Positions 25,285 to 33,945 of a stretch of DNA of 64,000 bases are shown one piece after another. The notes under the pieces were generated by a model. It made no database searches. It was not told the DNA's origin and worked only from the letters and a program-made list of their open reading frames with translations. Source of the DNA: GCA-2709075 sp038146865 (GTDB lineage Bacteria > Pseudomonadota > Alphaproteobacteria > MPNO01 > UBA2964); assembly GCA_038146865.1 (NCBI GenBank), contig JAYQSL010000006.1:310001-374000 (forward strand). Direction: 5' to 3'. The translations under genes and the position numbers were made by a program. How positions within the stretch are numbered: the first letter of the stretch is position 1; each line of letters begins with the position of its first letter.

Positions 25285-26601
25285 ATGAATGACCCTGAGA
25301 ATAGGATGAATGTTGCAGTCATCGGATCCGGTATAGCCGGACTCTCGACATCGTGGCTGCTAGGCAAAAAACATAAAGTCACCCTCTATGAAAAGGACAG
25401 CCGGCTCGGGGGGCATTCCAATACCGTTGAGGTCAGCTTTGGGGTAAAAAAAATTAATGTCGACACGGGTTTTATTGTTTTCAACAACCAGAATTACCCC
25501 AATCTTGTTGCTTTGTTTGACCATTTAGGTGTCGAAACAACCCCAAGTGATATGTCTTTTTCAGCCTCTCTCGGTGATGGTAGATTGGAATATTCCGGTA
25601 CCAACCTCCGCGGTTTGTTTGGTCAACCATCCAACGCACTGAAATTATCTTTTTGGCAGATGCTCTATGACCTAAATCGCTTCTACAAGTCAGCGCCTGC
25701 CGACTTAAAACGCGGTGAATTAAAGGACCTATCATTAGGAGACTACCTCTTTAAGAAGTCTTTCTCGGCCGCATTTATTGAAAATCACATCTTACCAATG
25801 GGAGCTGCTATATGGTCTACAACCTCCCAAGAAATGAAAAATTATCCTGTAGAATCCTTCGTAAGATTTTTCGAGAGCCACGGGCTTCTGCAAGTCACAA
25901 ACCGGCCAGAGTGGCGCACCGTGAAAAATGGTAGTGCGCAGTACGTAAATAAATTGATTGAGGATTTTTCTGGAACGATCCGAATGGTTGGCGTCAACGC
26001 AATCGAAAGAAGTGATAATTGCGTTATCGTGAGAGAAATGGGAGGGGATATAAAAAATTATGACCATGTTGTTATTGCTACACATGCTGACCAGGCACTG
26101 GCGCTTTTGAAAGATCCAGGGAAAGACGAATCCGCCATTCTTGGTGATTGGCAGTACACCAAAAATCGTGCCTTTCTTCATTCAGATCCCAGATTTATGC
26201 CGCGCCGCAAACATGTTTGGGCAAGCTGGAACTTCATTCAAAACATGAAAAATAATTCTGATACACCCCTTTGCGTAACGTACTGGATGAACTCCCTTCA
26301 ATCCTTACCCGAAGATCACCCTCTATTCGTGACGCTTAATCCTCAACAAGACCGAAATCCGGCTTATACCCATAGGATAATTGATTACGAACACCCTCTC
26401 TACGACAGGAAAGCTCTTGCATCTCAAAATAAACTGTGGTCGTTGCAAGGCATAAGGCGAACTTGGTTCTGTGGCAGCTATTTCGGATACGGTTTTCACG
26501 AAGATGGTCTCCAGTCAGGATTGCTGGTCGCGGAGAAACTGGGAGGCGTGAAAAGGCCCTGGGATGTTCCAGAGAAGAGCTCCAGGATCAGGGTGTTTTA
26601 G
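25285..26601 (+). CDS. FAD-dependent amine-oxidase-fold protein (UfaD-like candidate)
   Basis: A 438-aa flavoprotein of the amine oxidase/phytoene desaturase fold. The FAD motif VAVIGSGIAGLSTSWLLG and LYEKDSRLGGHSNTVEV are near the N-terminus, and the C-terminal FAD motif is WFCGSYFGYGFHEDGLQSG. Such proteins head the RpoE/ChrR lipid cluster in many alphaproteobacteria; in Rhodobacter I recall a related flavoprotein (UfaD) acting as a lipid desaturase in furan fatty acid synthesis. Assignment to that role here is inference. AGGGGAA precedes the ATG. First gene of a four-gene operon. Confidence 0.88.
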   Translation: MNDPENRMNVAVIGSGIAGLSTSWLLGKKHKVTLYEKDSRLGGHSNTVEVSFGVKKINVDTGFIVFNNQNYPNLVALFDHLGVETTPSDMSFSASLGDGRLEYSGTNLRGLFGQPSNALKLSFWQMLYDLNRFYKSAPADLKRGELKDLSLGDYLFKKSFSAAFIENHILPMGAAIWSTTSQEMKNYPVESFVRFFESHGLLQVTNRPEWRTVKNGSAQYVNKLIEDFSGTIRMVGVNAIERSDNCVIVREMGGDIKNYDHVVIATHADQALALLKDPGKDESAILGDWQYTKNRAFLHSDPRFMPRRKHVWASWNFIQNMKNNSDTPLCVTYWMNSLQSLPEDHPLFVTLNPQQDRNPAYTHRIIDYEHPLYDRKALASQNKLWSLQGIRRTWFCGSYFGYGFHEDGLQSGLLVAEKLGGVKRPWDVPEKSSRIRVF

Positions 26602-26627
26602 TTAGGCCAGTATTTTTGGGGAGGTCA

Positions 26628-27422
26628 ATGAATTCTAGTTTTTATTTTGGTGAGGTAACACATAAACGCTTTAGGCCAAAAGCGCACCAACTTCGATATA
26701 GCGTCTTTGCTATGTTGTTAGATATCGATGAATTAACCACCCTAGACTCGAATATTTTAAGTTTCGGATATAACCGGCGTCGTCCCATGTCGTTCTATGA
26801 TAAAGACCATGGTCCCCTCGATGGATCGCCATTAAGACCCTGGGTTAAGGAACAACTTATTGAGGCTGGTATTACGGAAGAGTGTTGCAGGATTGCTCTT
26901 CTGTGCTACCCACGGCTTTTTGGTTATGTTTTTAATCCCCTTAGTATATTTTTTTGCTACGCTCGCGACGGATCATTGATCGCAACCCTCTATGAAGTCT
27001 GCAATACTTTCTCAGAACGTCACACATACTTGTTTCCGGTTAGTCAATGCGGTCAAAAAGTCATCCGGCAAGAATGTCCAAAATCACACTATGTATCTCC
27101 ATTTATTGACATGACCGGCTCTTATCGTTTCAGTTTGTCTCCACCAAGCGATGATATCCGACTGGCAATCCGTTATGAAGACGCGGGCGCCTTAGTTCTG
27201 GCTGCTTCCTTTTTAGGGAGGGCCAAAAAAATTTCCAACTTGGCGACTGTTACCTTCTTGTTACGCACGCCCCTTCAGTCGTTAAAGGTTATTGCGGGAA
27301 TCCATCTTGAGGCTTTGTATATGTGGATCAAGGGGTTTAAAATTTACCCACATGTAACCAGAAAAGAGAAGGCGAGCGTGAGCATGCACGCAGAAATTCC
27401 AAATAGAGATAATTCTCAATGA
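26628..27422 (+). CDS. DUF1365-domain protein
   Basis: A protein of 264 aa of the DUF1365 family, whose members are co-located with flavoprotein and Cfa-like genes in RpoE/ChrR clusters. It starts FYFGEVTHKRFRPKAHQLRYSVF and contains the conserved FGYVFNPLSIFFCY and VSPFIDMTGSYRFSL regions. No catalytic function is established that I know of. I use ATG 26628, which follows GGGGAGG; a longer frame from 26436 would overlap the flavoprotein gene. Its stop overlaps the next start by four bases. Confidence 0.88.
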   Translation: MNSSFYFGEVTHKRFRPKAHQLRYSVFAMLLDIDELTTLDSNILSFGYNRRRPMSFYDKDHGPLDGSPLRPWVKEQLIEAGITEECCRIALLCYPRLFGYVFNPLSIFFCYARDGSLIATLYEVCNTFSERHTYLFPVSQCGQKVIRQECPKSHYVSPFIDMTGSYRFSLSPPSDDIRLAIRYEDAGALVLAASFLGRAKKISNLATVTFLLRTPLQSLKVIAGIHLEALYMWIKGFKIYPHVTRKEKASVSMHAEIPNRDNSQ

Positions 27423-28633
27423 GCGCTGCAGAAACGCAGTCATCCGAGGTTTCCGCAGGAACATCCTGGCAGGAACGGCTGCTCACCAGGATATTAAAAA
27501 ATATTGAATTCGGGTCCATAAAGATTACGACCCCCAGAAACAAAATATTAGAGTTTACGGGGTCAAAAGAGGGCCCTAACGCAGATATTCAGTTAAAAAA
27601 TTGGCGCGTTTTAATCAGAACAATTTGGGGCGGTCACACCTATTTTTTCGAAAGCTTTCGGAGAGGGGAATGGGAAACCTCTGACCTTTACGCACTCTTG
27701 CTTTTTGGAGAGCTAAACGAGACTTCAGTAGATAAAGTCATGAAATCCACGATTTGGAGACGTTTGATAGAGCAAGTGCTGCACAAGCTGAACCAAAATT
27801 CACGAAAAGGAAGCAAGCGCAACATTGCTGCGCATTACGATTTGGGGAATAGTTTTTATCAACTGTGGCTAGATAAGAGCATGACCTACTCCTCTGCCTT
27901 GTTTGAAGGGCAAACAACCTGTCTTTCAGAGGCCCAAAGGCAAAAATATTTGCGTATTGCAAACAAGATAGAACTAAAAGATGGAGATAAGTTGCTAGAG
28001 ATCGGTTGTGGTTGGGGCGGGTTTGCAGAAATTGCTGCAAAGGAATATGGCTGCCAGGTCACCGGACTCACACTCTCGAAGGAACAAGCCAGTAGCTGCA
28101 AAAAAAGGTTAAAAGATTCAGGGATAGAAAGAAAAGTAGATATCCGACTTGAAGATTACCGGGATGTCAAAGGTTTGTATGATAAAATTGTATCAATCGA
28201 AATGCTTGAGGCAGTCGGAGAAAAATTCTGGAGAAGATATTTTGAGAGTATACGTGATCGATTAGCACCCGGTGGCAAGGCCGCAATTCAGACAATCACA
28301 ATCAAGGATGATTGTTTCGAAAGCTACAAAAAAAACCCTGACTTTATTCAGCAATTTATTTTCCCAGGCGGCATGTTGCCAACTCCATCGGCGATTAAAC
28401 ACAATGTAGAAGCTGTAGGACTAAAACTCACCGATACCTTTTATTTTGGAAAATCGTACATAAAAACCCTTCACCTTTGGGACCAAGAGTTCAAGAAACA
28501 ATGGTCACGGATCGAGGAGCTTGGTTTTGATACAGACTTCAAAAACACATGGACCTACTACTTGAACTATTGTGCTGCAGGATTTCAAAGTGGCCGAATT
28601 AACGTAGGGCAATTTTTAATTCAGAAAAGCTGA
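27419..28633 (+). CDS. Cyclopropane-fatty-acid-synthase-family methyltransferase
   Basis: SAM-dependent methyltransferase of 404 aa acting on membrane phospholipid acyl chains. Visible are AAHYDLGNSFYQLWLD, the SAM motif LEIGCGWGGFAEIAA, the Glu in SIEMLEAVG, and the C-terminal YYLNYCAAGF. Compared from memory with E. coli Cfa, the bicarbonate-binding Cys139 (YSCAYW) is Ser here (YSSALF) and His266 (LLHTIG) is Gln (IQTITI). True cyclopropane synthases need these residues, so this may be a UfaM-like methylase. Third gene of the RpoE/ChrR-linked operon, overlapping DUF1365 by four bases. Confidence 0.9.
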   Translation: MSAAETQSSEVSAGTSWQERLLTRILKNIEFGSIKITTPRNKILEFTGSKEGPNADIQLKNWRVLIRTIWGGHTYFFESFRRGEWETSDLYALLLFGELNETSVDKVMKSTIWRRLIEQVLHKLNQNSRKGSKRNIAAHYDLGNSFYQLWLDKSMTYSSALFEGQTTCLSEAQRQKYLRIANKIELKDGDKLLEIGCGWGGFAEIAAKEYGCQVTGLTLSKEQASSCKKRLKDSGIERKVDIRLEDYRDVKGLYDKIVSIEMLEAVGEKFWRRYFESIRDRLAPGGKAAIQTITIKDDCFESYKKNPDFIQQFIFPGGMLPTPSAIKHNVEAVGLKLTDTFYFGKSYIKTLHLWDQEFKKQWSRIEELGFDTDFKNTWTYYLNYCAAGFQSGRINVGQFLIQKS

Positions 28634-28651
28634 TCGAGTCCCGGAACATCG

Positions 28652-29266
28652 GTGATCCAAAATAAATTTCTGGGCGTAAACGGCCCCGTAAGTTGCAGTG
28701 TTAAAGGCGACATTTACGGGCAGGCGATGAACTTTTTAACCCCTTTAAATAGAAATATACAAACTAACTTCCGATTGGAGACTTTTTTCGAGGGAAACTC
28801 GAGAGCCGAAGGTTTGTTCGAAGATAGGTTTGGAAATATCCGGAAACGGTTCAGCGTAGCTATCCAGGGATCCTATAATGAAAATACTCTGACCCTTGAT
28901 GAGAGTTTCGAGTATGACGACGGGTCAGAAGAAAGCCGTCAGTGGAAAATTGCCATTCTAGAGGATGGCACCTACGAGGGTCGAGCATCAGATGTAGTTG
29001 GCAAAGCGGTTGGTGAGATTGCTAATAATACCTTGCATTGGAGCTATTCCATGATGCTGCCTATTGGGAAGAAGCAGGTCCGAGTAAGATTTGATGACAA
29101 AATGTGGTTAATGTCTTCAGGCGATCTATTAAACAGAGCGCGCGTCTATAAATATGGAATCCTCATTGGATCAGTCACGATAGTGTTCAGAAAGGACGGC
29201 AGCTCGATTGGCCATATGGCTAGTGACCAACCCGTCGATATAACCAAGACACAAATCGTCCAATGA
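28652..29266 (+). CDS. DUF3833-domain (lipocalin-like) protein
   Basis: A 204-aa protein of the DUF3833 family found behind Cfa-like genes. It starts at GTG 28652 after CCGGAA. The sequence is beta-rich (GDIYGQAMNFLTPLNRNIQ, LTLDESFEYDDGSEESRQW, VRVRFDDKMWLM), consistent with a lipid-binding or outer-membrane-associated barrel; no clear signal peptide is seen. Function is unknown. Its end overlaps the convergent NTF2-like gene by 47 bp. Confidence 0.85.
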   Translation: MIQNKFLGVNGPVSCSVKGDIYGQAMNFLTPLNRNIQTNFRLETFFEGNSRAEGLFEDRFGNIRKRFSVAIQGSYNENTLTLDESFEYDDGSEESRQWKIAILEDGTYEGRASDVVGKAVGEIANNTLHWSYSMMLPIGKKQVRVRFDDKMWLMSSGDLLNRARVYKYGILIGSVTIVFRKDGSSIGHMASDQPVDITKTQIVQ

Positions 29267-29633
29267 CGGGTAAGTGCATTAAAAAATATCGACCAGAGTC
29301 CCAATAGTCGATGTGTTCAATCACCTTCCCATTTTGGTCAAATACGATACGGGATGTGCCCGGGACTATCCATGGTCTGTTCATCAAGAGAGCTGAAAAC
29401 TTCCAAATAAGCACAGCTTCGCGATCTGCTTGAAAGACCCGTGACACCTCAAACCTTACGGGTCCGACTTTCATAAACATCTCTGAAAAGACACCCTTGA
29501 AAAGCTCAATTCCTCTCACTTGGTGGAAAGGGTCAGAAAAAAACACATCTTCACCCACAAATTGATCAAAATCCTCTAAGGTCTGCGGTGAAACCGATTC
29601 CAAAAATTCTGCATATTTTCTTGCACTAGTCAT
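29220..29633 (-). CDS. NTF2/SnoaL-like protein
   Basis: A 137-aa protein with the SnoaL/NTF2 cone fold: FDQFVGEDVFFSDPFHQVRG near the N-terminus and VIEHIDYWDSGRYF near the end, the region that lines the pocket in this fold. Related proteins are found in RpoE/ChrR clusters. No catalytic role can be given. Its ATG overlaps the stop of the SDR gene by four bases, so the two are one transcript. Confidence 0.85.
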   Translation of the reverse strand: MTSARKYAEFLESVSPQTLEDFDQFVGEDVFFSDPFHQVRGIELFKGVFSEMFMKVGPVRFEVSRVFQADREAVLIWKFSALLMNRPWIVPGTSRIVFDQNGKVIEHIDYWDSGRYFLMHLPVIGRFVSWLYRRVGH

Positions 29634-30382
29634 GGCACCTTCAAAAGTCTTTTAGTGATCCAGAAAAATATACCGTAAGGACAAATGCGCAAAATCTTAA
29701 GGAGAGTCTTAAATCGCCATGGAAAAGCAATCTCAAAATTTCCTCTCTCCAGCCCACGAACGATATAACCAGCAGCTGCCTCTGCTGTTATCAAATCAGG
29801 CATTGGAAAGTCATTTTTGTCAGTGAGGGGGGTTTTTACAAAACCGGGGTTTATTAAAGAAAGTTCAATGCCACTAGCATTAAGTTCAGGCTTTAGCGAC
29901 TCGGCCATATTGATTAAGCCCGCTTTTGTGCACCCGTAAGCTGACGCACTCGGTAAACCCCTATAACCAGCAACGGATGCTACTATCGCAATGTGACCTT
30001 TCTTTAGCTCCAAAAAATACGGGATAATTGCCGCTAAACCATGAATGGTTCCCATAAGATTGGTCTCAATCAGTTCTCTAAAATCGGTAACAAGAAAATT
30101 TGTAACTTGGACTGGTTTGTGATTACCGGCATTCAATATGACTAAATCAACTGAACCAAATTTTTCGAATATTGCTGCCGCGGTTTTCTGAGTTGCCTCA
30201 TAATCCGTTACATCAAGCGGGAAAATTTCAATCGCGCCCTCCGTGACCTCAGATTTAAGCGAAATAAGATCTGTTGTGGTACGAGCGCTTACCGCTACCC
30301 TCCAACCAGCATCGGCGAGACGCTTAGCCGTAGCGCGACCGATACCTTTTCCAGCCCCAGTTATCCATGCATTTTTAGCCAT
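29630..30382 (-). CDS. Short-chain dehydrogenase/reductase
   Basis: A 250-aa classical SDR with the NAD(P)-binding motif TGAGKGIGRATA at the N-terminus, the NAG motif (LVILNAGN), the catalytic Ser in VASVAGYRG and Tyr-x3-Lys in YGCTKAG. I start it at ATG 30382, which gives the normal SDR length; longer frames run into the upstream regulatory region. Context with the NTF2-like gene and the lipid operon suggests a lipid or aldehyde substrate, but this is inference. Confidence 0.88.
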   Translation of the reverse strand: MAKNAWITGAGKGIGRATAKRLADAGWRVAVSARTTTDLISLKSEVTEGAIEIFPLDVTDYEATQKTAAAIFEKFGSVDLVILNAGNHKPVQVTNFLVTDFRELIETNLMGTIHGLAAIIPYFLELKKGHIAIVASVAGYRGLPSASAYGCTKAGLINMAESLKPELNASGIELSLINPGFVKTPLTDKNDFPMPDLITAEAAAGYIVRGLERGNFEIAFPWRFKTLLKILRICPYGIFFWITKRLLKVP

Positions 30383-30498
30383 TTTTCTACTCTTGAAACG
30401 CAAAAATATATTAAAATAACATACTTGGGGTTCAGCGATATCTAGATTTTTAATTCTCTGGTAGTACAGTAGTGATAACTGATACTCGGAGAAGCTTA

Positions 30499-30936
30499 TT
30501 GACTGAATCAGAAACCTCCCCAATCGAGCAAATTTGCATCGAAAAAGGTATGAGGATGACTGGACAGAGGCGCGTTGTCGCAAGAGTTCTCTCTGGTTCC
30601 GAGGATCATCCTGACGTGGAAGAAATTTACAGACGTGCGGAGAGACTCGACCCACAAATAAGTATTGCCACTGTTTATCGGACCTTGCGACTATTCGAAG
30701 CGGCAAGTGTTATTGATCGGCTCGAATTCGGTGATGGCCGTGCACGCTACGAGGTGTCATCAGCTGAAGTTAATCACTACCATCTAATTGATGTTAAATC
30801 AGGAGAAGTGATTGAATTTGAAGACGAGGAAGTTGCGCGTCGTCTAAAAGAGATAGCACAAAGGCTTGGCTTCAAACTTATCGGAGACAGACTTGATCTC
30901 TATGGCACACCAATTGGATCTGATAAAAAAGATTAA
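30499..30936 (+). CDS. fur: Fur-family transcriptional regulator
   Basis: Metal-responsive repressor. The 145-aa protein has the winged-helix DNA-binding domain (MRMTGQRRVVARVL, DHPDVEEIYRRA, ISIATVYRTLRLFE) and a dimerisation domain with the metal-binding NHYHLIDVKSGEVIEF. No Cys zinc site is present, as in alphaproteobacterial Fur. TTG 30499 with GGAG seven bases upstream gives the usual Fur length; GTG 30472 is less likely. It is close to an iron ABC transporter whose control region carries Fur-box-like sequences. A Mur (Mn) or Zur role is not excluded. Confidence 0.88.
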   Translation: MTESETSPIEQICIEKGMRMTGQRRVVARVLSGSEDHPDVEEIYRRAERLDPQISIATVYRTLRLFEAASVIDRLEFGDGRARYEVSSAEVNHYHLIDVKSGEVIEFEDEEVARRLKEIAQRLGFKLIGDRLDLYGTPIGSDKKD

Positions 30937-30946
30937 AGGAAAACAC

Positions 30947-32596
30947 TTACCGACGCTGTGATGCATTCATAATTATCACAGGTATCAAGCCCACGAGAAC
31001 AATTATCAGAGCGGCCGGAGCCGCCTGTTCAATCAATTCATCCTTCGCAAATTGGTAAACCAGCGTAGACAAAGTCTCAAAATTAAACGGCCGGAGAAGC
31101 AATGTAATAGGCAATTCCTTCATTACATCCACAAACACTAGTAGGCCAGCAACCAACAAGGAGTTCCTGAAGAGGGGTGGACCAAGCCTAAACATAGTCC
31201 GACTAAAATTATGTCCTAAAACAAAACTCGCGTTCATTATGTTGGGAGAAATCCGGCTAACACCCGACTGCATTGAACCATGACCAATCGCCAGAAACCT
31301 GATTACATATCCAAAGATCAGCAAACTCGTGCCACCAATCAAAAAACTCTCCAGCCCAATACGAAAATTTTCTTCAATAAACCCGCCGAAGAAATTTTCT
31401 ATAACACCAGAAAAAGATACCACACCAATGGCTAGCACCACGCCCGGAAAAGCATAGCCAGCGGAGGAAACAGAACTCAAAAATTTTAAAATTGGATGGT
31501 TTTTGTAACTAGTGGTCAACACCATTATGCTGGAAATAACTGCGACAAAGAGAGCAGCCAGCGCGGCAACTGTTAAGGAATTTATCGCACTATTAAATAA
31601 CACGCCTGCCCTCGACATCGATATTCCCTCGATAACAAAACTTAACAAAATACCCACGGGCAAAATAAACCCAAGACTGAGGGGGACGAGACAAATAAGT
31701 ATGCAAAGGCATGCTAACCACGCTCGTGTTTCTCGCAAAGGAATGCGAGCTATATTTTGAATGCCGCCAGAAAAACGCTGACGCGCGCGTGCCCTGCGTT
31801 CGATAAAAAGCAGCCCAAGGATAAAAATAAATGCAAAAATCGCGATTTGTGCTGCGGCGACAAGATTGTTCATGCCAAGCCATACATTAAATATCCCAAG
31901 TGTAATCGTCTCAATGGCAAAATATTCTACTGTGCCGAAATCGGAGATTACCTCCATCAATACGAGGGCAAGCCCGGCAACAATTGCAGGACGTGCCAAG
32001 GGCAAATCAACAGAGAGATAAAAATTTCGGTTATGAAGAGATGCGGCCTGATAATAAGATAACGGTGTGAGGCGAAACGCCGTTCTAGCGAGCAGATAAA
32101 TATAGGGATAAAGAACAGCCGACATCACAACGATAGCCCCACCCATAGATCTTATTTCCGGAAACCAGTAATCCCTCGCAGACTGCCATCCGAAAATATC
32201 CCTCAAAACAACTTGAACGGGACCGGCATATTCCAAAAAGTCTGTGTAGGTATAGCCGATAATATAGGCCGGGACGGTAGCAGGAAGAATTAGGCACCAT
32301 TCGAGAAAGTTTGCACCTGGAAATTTACACCGAGCAACTACCCAGGCCGTGCTGATCCCAAAGAAAAGGCTTAGAAAAGCAACGCCGGCCATTAAACCCA
32401 GAGTGTTAGCAACATAACGGGGGAAAACAGTTTCCATCAAATGCGGCCAAAGGCCTCCGCTATCCCCAGCGCCGACGACAAAAAGGGCGATAAACGGTCC
32501 CAGTAAGAATAGTGCGACGACAACCCCTGTTAAAGACCAAATGCTGGGCCTATCGTAAGAAGGTGACACCCGAGAAAAAATTTGCCAGCCTACCAT
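30947..32596 (-). CDS. fbpB: Fe(III) ABC transporter permease (FbpB type)
   Basis: A 549-aa inner-membrane permease with two BPD-transport modules fused in one chain, the arrangement of FbpB/SfuB/FutB ferric transporters. Many hydrophobic segments are visible. EAA-type loops occur near residues 190-210 (SYYQAASLHNRNFYLS..LPLARP) and near the end (NASFVLGHNFSRTMFRLGPP). It would move Fe3+ delivered by FbpA into the cytoplasm with FbpC. Its start overlaps the upstream fbpA stop by seven bases. Confidence 0.9.
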   Translation of the reverse strand: MVGWQIFSRVSPSYDRPSIWSLTGVVVALFLLGPFIALFVVGAGDSGGLWPHLMETVFPRYVANTLGLMAGVAFLSLFFGISTAWVVARCKFPGANFLEWCLILPATVPAYIIGYTYTDFLEYAGPVQVVLRDIFGWQSARDYWFPEIRSMGGAIVVMSAVLYPYIYLLARTAFRLTPLSYYQAASLHNRNFYLSVDLPLARPAIVAGLALVLMEVISDFGTVEYFAIETITLGIFNVWLGMNNLVAAAQIAIFAFIFILGLLFIERRARARQRFSGGIQNIARIPLRETRAWLACLCILICLVPLSLGFILPVGILLSFVIEGISMSRAGVLFNSAINSLTVAALAALFVAVISSIMVLTTSYKNHPILKFLSSVSSAGYAFPGVVLAIGVVSFSGVIENFFGGFIEENFRIGLESFLIGGTSLLIFGYVIRFLAIGHGSMQSGVSRISPNIMNASFVLGHNFSRTMFRLGPPLFRNSLLVAGLLVFVDVMKELPITLLLRPFNFETLSTLVYQFAKDELIEQAAPAALIIVLVGLIPVIIMNASQRR

Positions 32597-33603
32597 CCAA
32601 CACGATCGATAATCTTTTGGGCGAGGGGTGTTAAATCGGCAATCTTATTAATAGACTGATCATCCCTCTTAAACTTTGCCCACATTTTCACATTGGTCGC
32701 TGCATCAGCTTCCGGATTGACCGGCAGCTCATAGTTTATCCTTCCAAAAAGCTTTTGAGCTTGATTCTCTGAGAGAAATTCGAGGAATTTGACAGCAAGC
32801 TTTTTATTTCTTGAATATTTTGCGATACCCCCACCTGAAATATTTACGTGATTTCCCCTATCACCTTGATTGGTGAAAACAATTTCTAAAGCATCTGCCC
32901 ACTTTTTTTGTTCGGCCTTGTCTGAATTTTTCATATAACCAAAATAATAGCTATTCATTATGGCCACATCACATATGCCTTGGTAGATCGCCTTGGCCTG
33001 GGCCCGATCATTGCCCTGAGGGCGACGTGCCAAATTTCTAACAAGACCGGTTGCCCACGCCTCAGCAGCCTCTTCTCCATTGGCTGCGATGATCGAAGCT
33101 AAAAGTGCCCGATTGTAAACGTGACTGCCGGGCCGAGTACAAATACGACCCTTCCACTGTAGTTTGGCCAAATCCTCTATCCGCTTTATTTCATCTGACT
33201 TTACCCGCCCCCTCGCGATAGCGACTACTCGCGCGCGCAGTGACAAACCGAACCAGCGACCACCATCATCTCTTAAATGAGAAGGTATATTTTGATTGAG
33301 CTTGGGGGAAAAAATCTTGGCAAATAAACCATTGTCGACATAAGCGCTCAGTCTCGCAATATCTACCGTTAGTATCACATCGGCGGGGCTTCTGGCCCCC
33401 TCAGCACGGAGCCTCTGAACGAGTCCTTTATCAGCAAAAACAACATTCATTTTGGTCCCCGTGGCCTGTTCAAAAGCTTTTAAGAAGGGATCAATCAGGA
33501 ACGGTTGCCTATGCGAATATACATTCAATACTGAGCTGAGAGCACTAAAACTATGGACAGTCGTGCAGAAACCTAAGATTAAAAAAATTACAAACTTTTT
33601 CAC
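32590..33603 (-). CDS. fbpA: Fe(III) ABC transporter substrate-binding protein (FbpA/FutA type)
   Basis: Periplasmic ferric-ion-binding protein of 337 aa with an N-terminal signal peptide (MKKFVIFLILGFCTTVHSFS). It shows NVYSHRQPFLIDPF near the start and IMNSYYFGYM, where the paired Tyr coordinate iron in FbpA/FutA proteins. First gene of the fbpA-fbpB operon and directly behind the Fur-box region, so iron repression is likely. The substrate is inferred from these motifs and the operon. Confidence 0.9.
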   Translation of the reverse strand: MKKFVIFLILGFCTTVHSFSALSSVLNVYSHRQPFLIDPFLKAFEQATGTKMNVVFADKGLVQRLRAEGARSPADVILTVDIARLSAYVDNGLFAKIFSPKLNQNIPSHLRDDGGRWFGLSLRARVVAIARGRVKSDEIKRIEDLAKLQWKGRICTRPGSHVYNRALLASIIAANGEEAAEAWATGLVRNLARRPQGNDRAQAKAIYQGICDVAIMNSYYFGYMKNSDKAEQKKWADALEIVFTNQGDRGNHVNISGGGIAKYSRNKKLAVKFLEFLSENQAQKLFGRINYELPVNPEADAATNVKMWAKFKRDDQSINKIADLTPLAQKIIDRVGW

Positions 33604-33670
33604 TATTTAATATCCCCGACCCCAAGACTCCGGATTTTCTATAACTCTAAATAATTCAAAGGCCCCGTTT

Positions 33671-33689
33671 AATAATGATAATCAGTCTC
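33671..33689. promoter_or_regulatory. Fur box, proximal to fbpA
   Basis: AATAATGATAATCAGTCTC matches 16 of 19 positions of the classic Fur consensus GATAATGATAATCATTATC, counted by eye. It lies about 70 bp upstream of fbpA and faces a second, weaker site at 33705. Confidence 0.7.
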
Positions 33690-33704
33690 AATGTCAATTA
33701 TATT

Positions 33705-33723
33705 GAGAATGATTATTAATTTC
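33705..33723. promoter_or_regulatory. Fur-box-like site, second
   Basis: GAGAATGATTATTAATTTC matches 14 of 19 Fur consensus positions, counted by eye. Together with the 33671 site it forms an inverted pair. Confidence 0.55.
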
Positions 33724-33870
33724 AGATAAATTTCGGATAAATTCTCCAAGGAATTCGAAAAAATTTTCAAAACTACCCAGAAAACTGTGAAGCGAAGTGC
33801 GAGCCAGTTAACTGGCATGCCCCAGATATCACTTGCGCCCAGCTACTTAAGGCCTTAATAGGTCCAAATT

Positions 33871-33889
33871 GAGAATGATTGTTAATTTC
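33871..33889. promoter_or_regulatory. Fur-box-like site, proximal to fbpC
   Basis: GAGAATGATTGTTAATTTC is one base different from the 33705 site and matches 13 of 19 consensus positions. It lies about 57 bp upstream of fbpC, so each divergent unit has its own site. The repeated stretch extends to 33868-33890. Confidence 0.55.
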
Positions 33890-33945
33890 ATTTTCATGTC
33901 ACACAGGGATCTTGAAAAATTGGGCTACTTTCGACGCTGCAAAAA

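Larger units (their letters stand above)
33604..33945. promoter_or_regulatory. Divergent control region of fbpAB and fbpC with Fur boxes
   Basis: A 342-bp gap between divergent iron transporter genes without coding potential. It holds three Fur-box-like sequences: two facing each other at 33671-33689 and 33705-33723, and a near copy of the second at 33871-33889. The rest (about 33724-33865) shows nothing recognisable. Confidence 0.7.
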
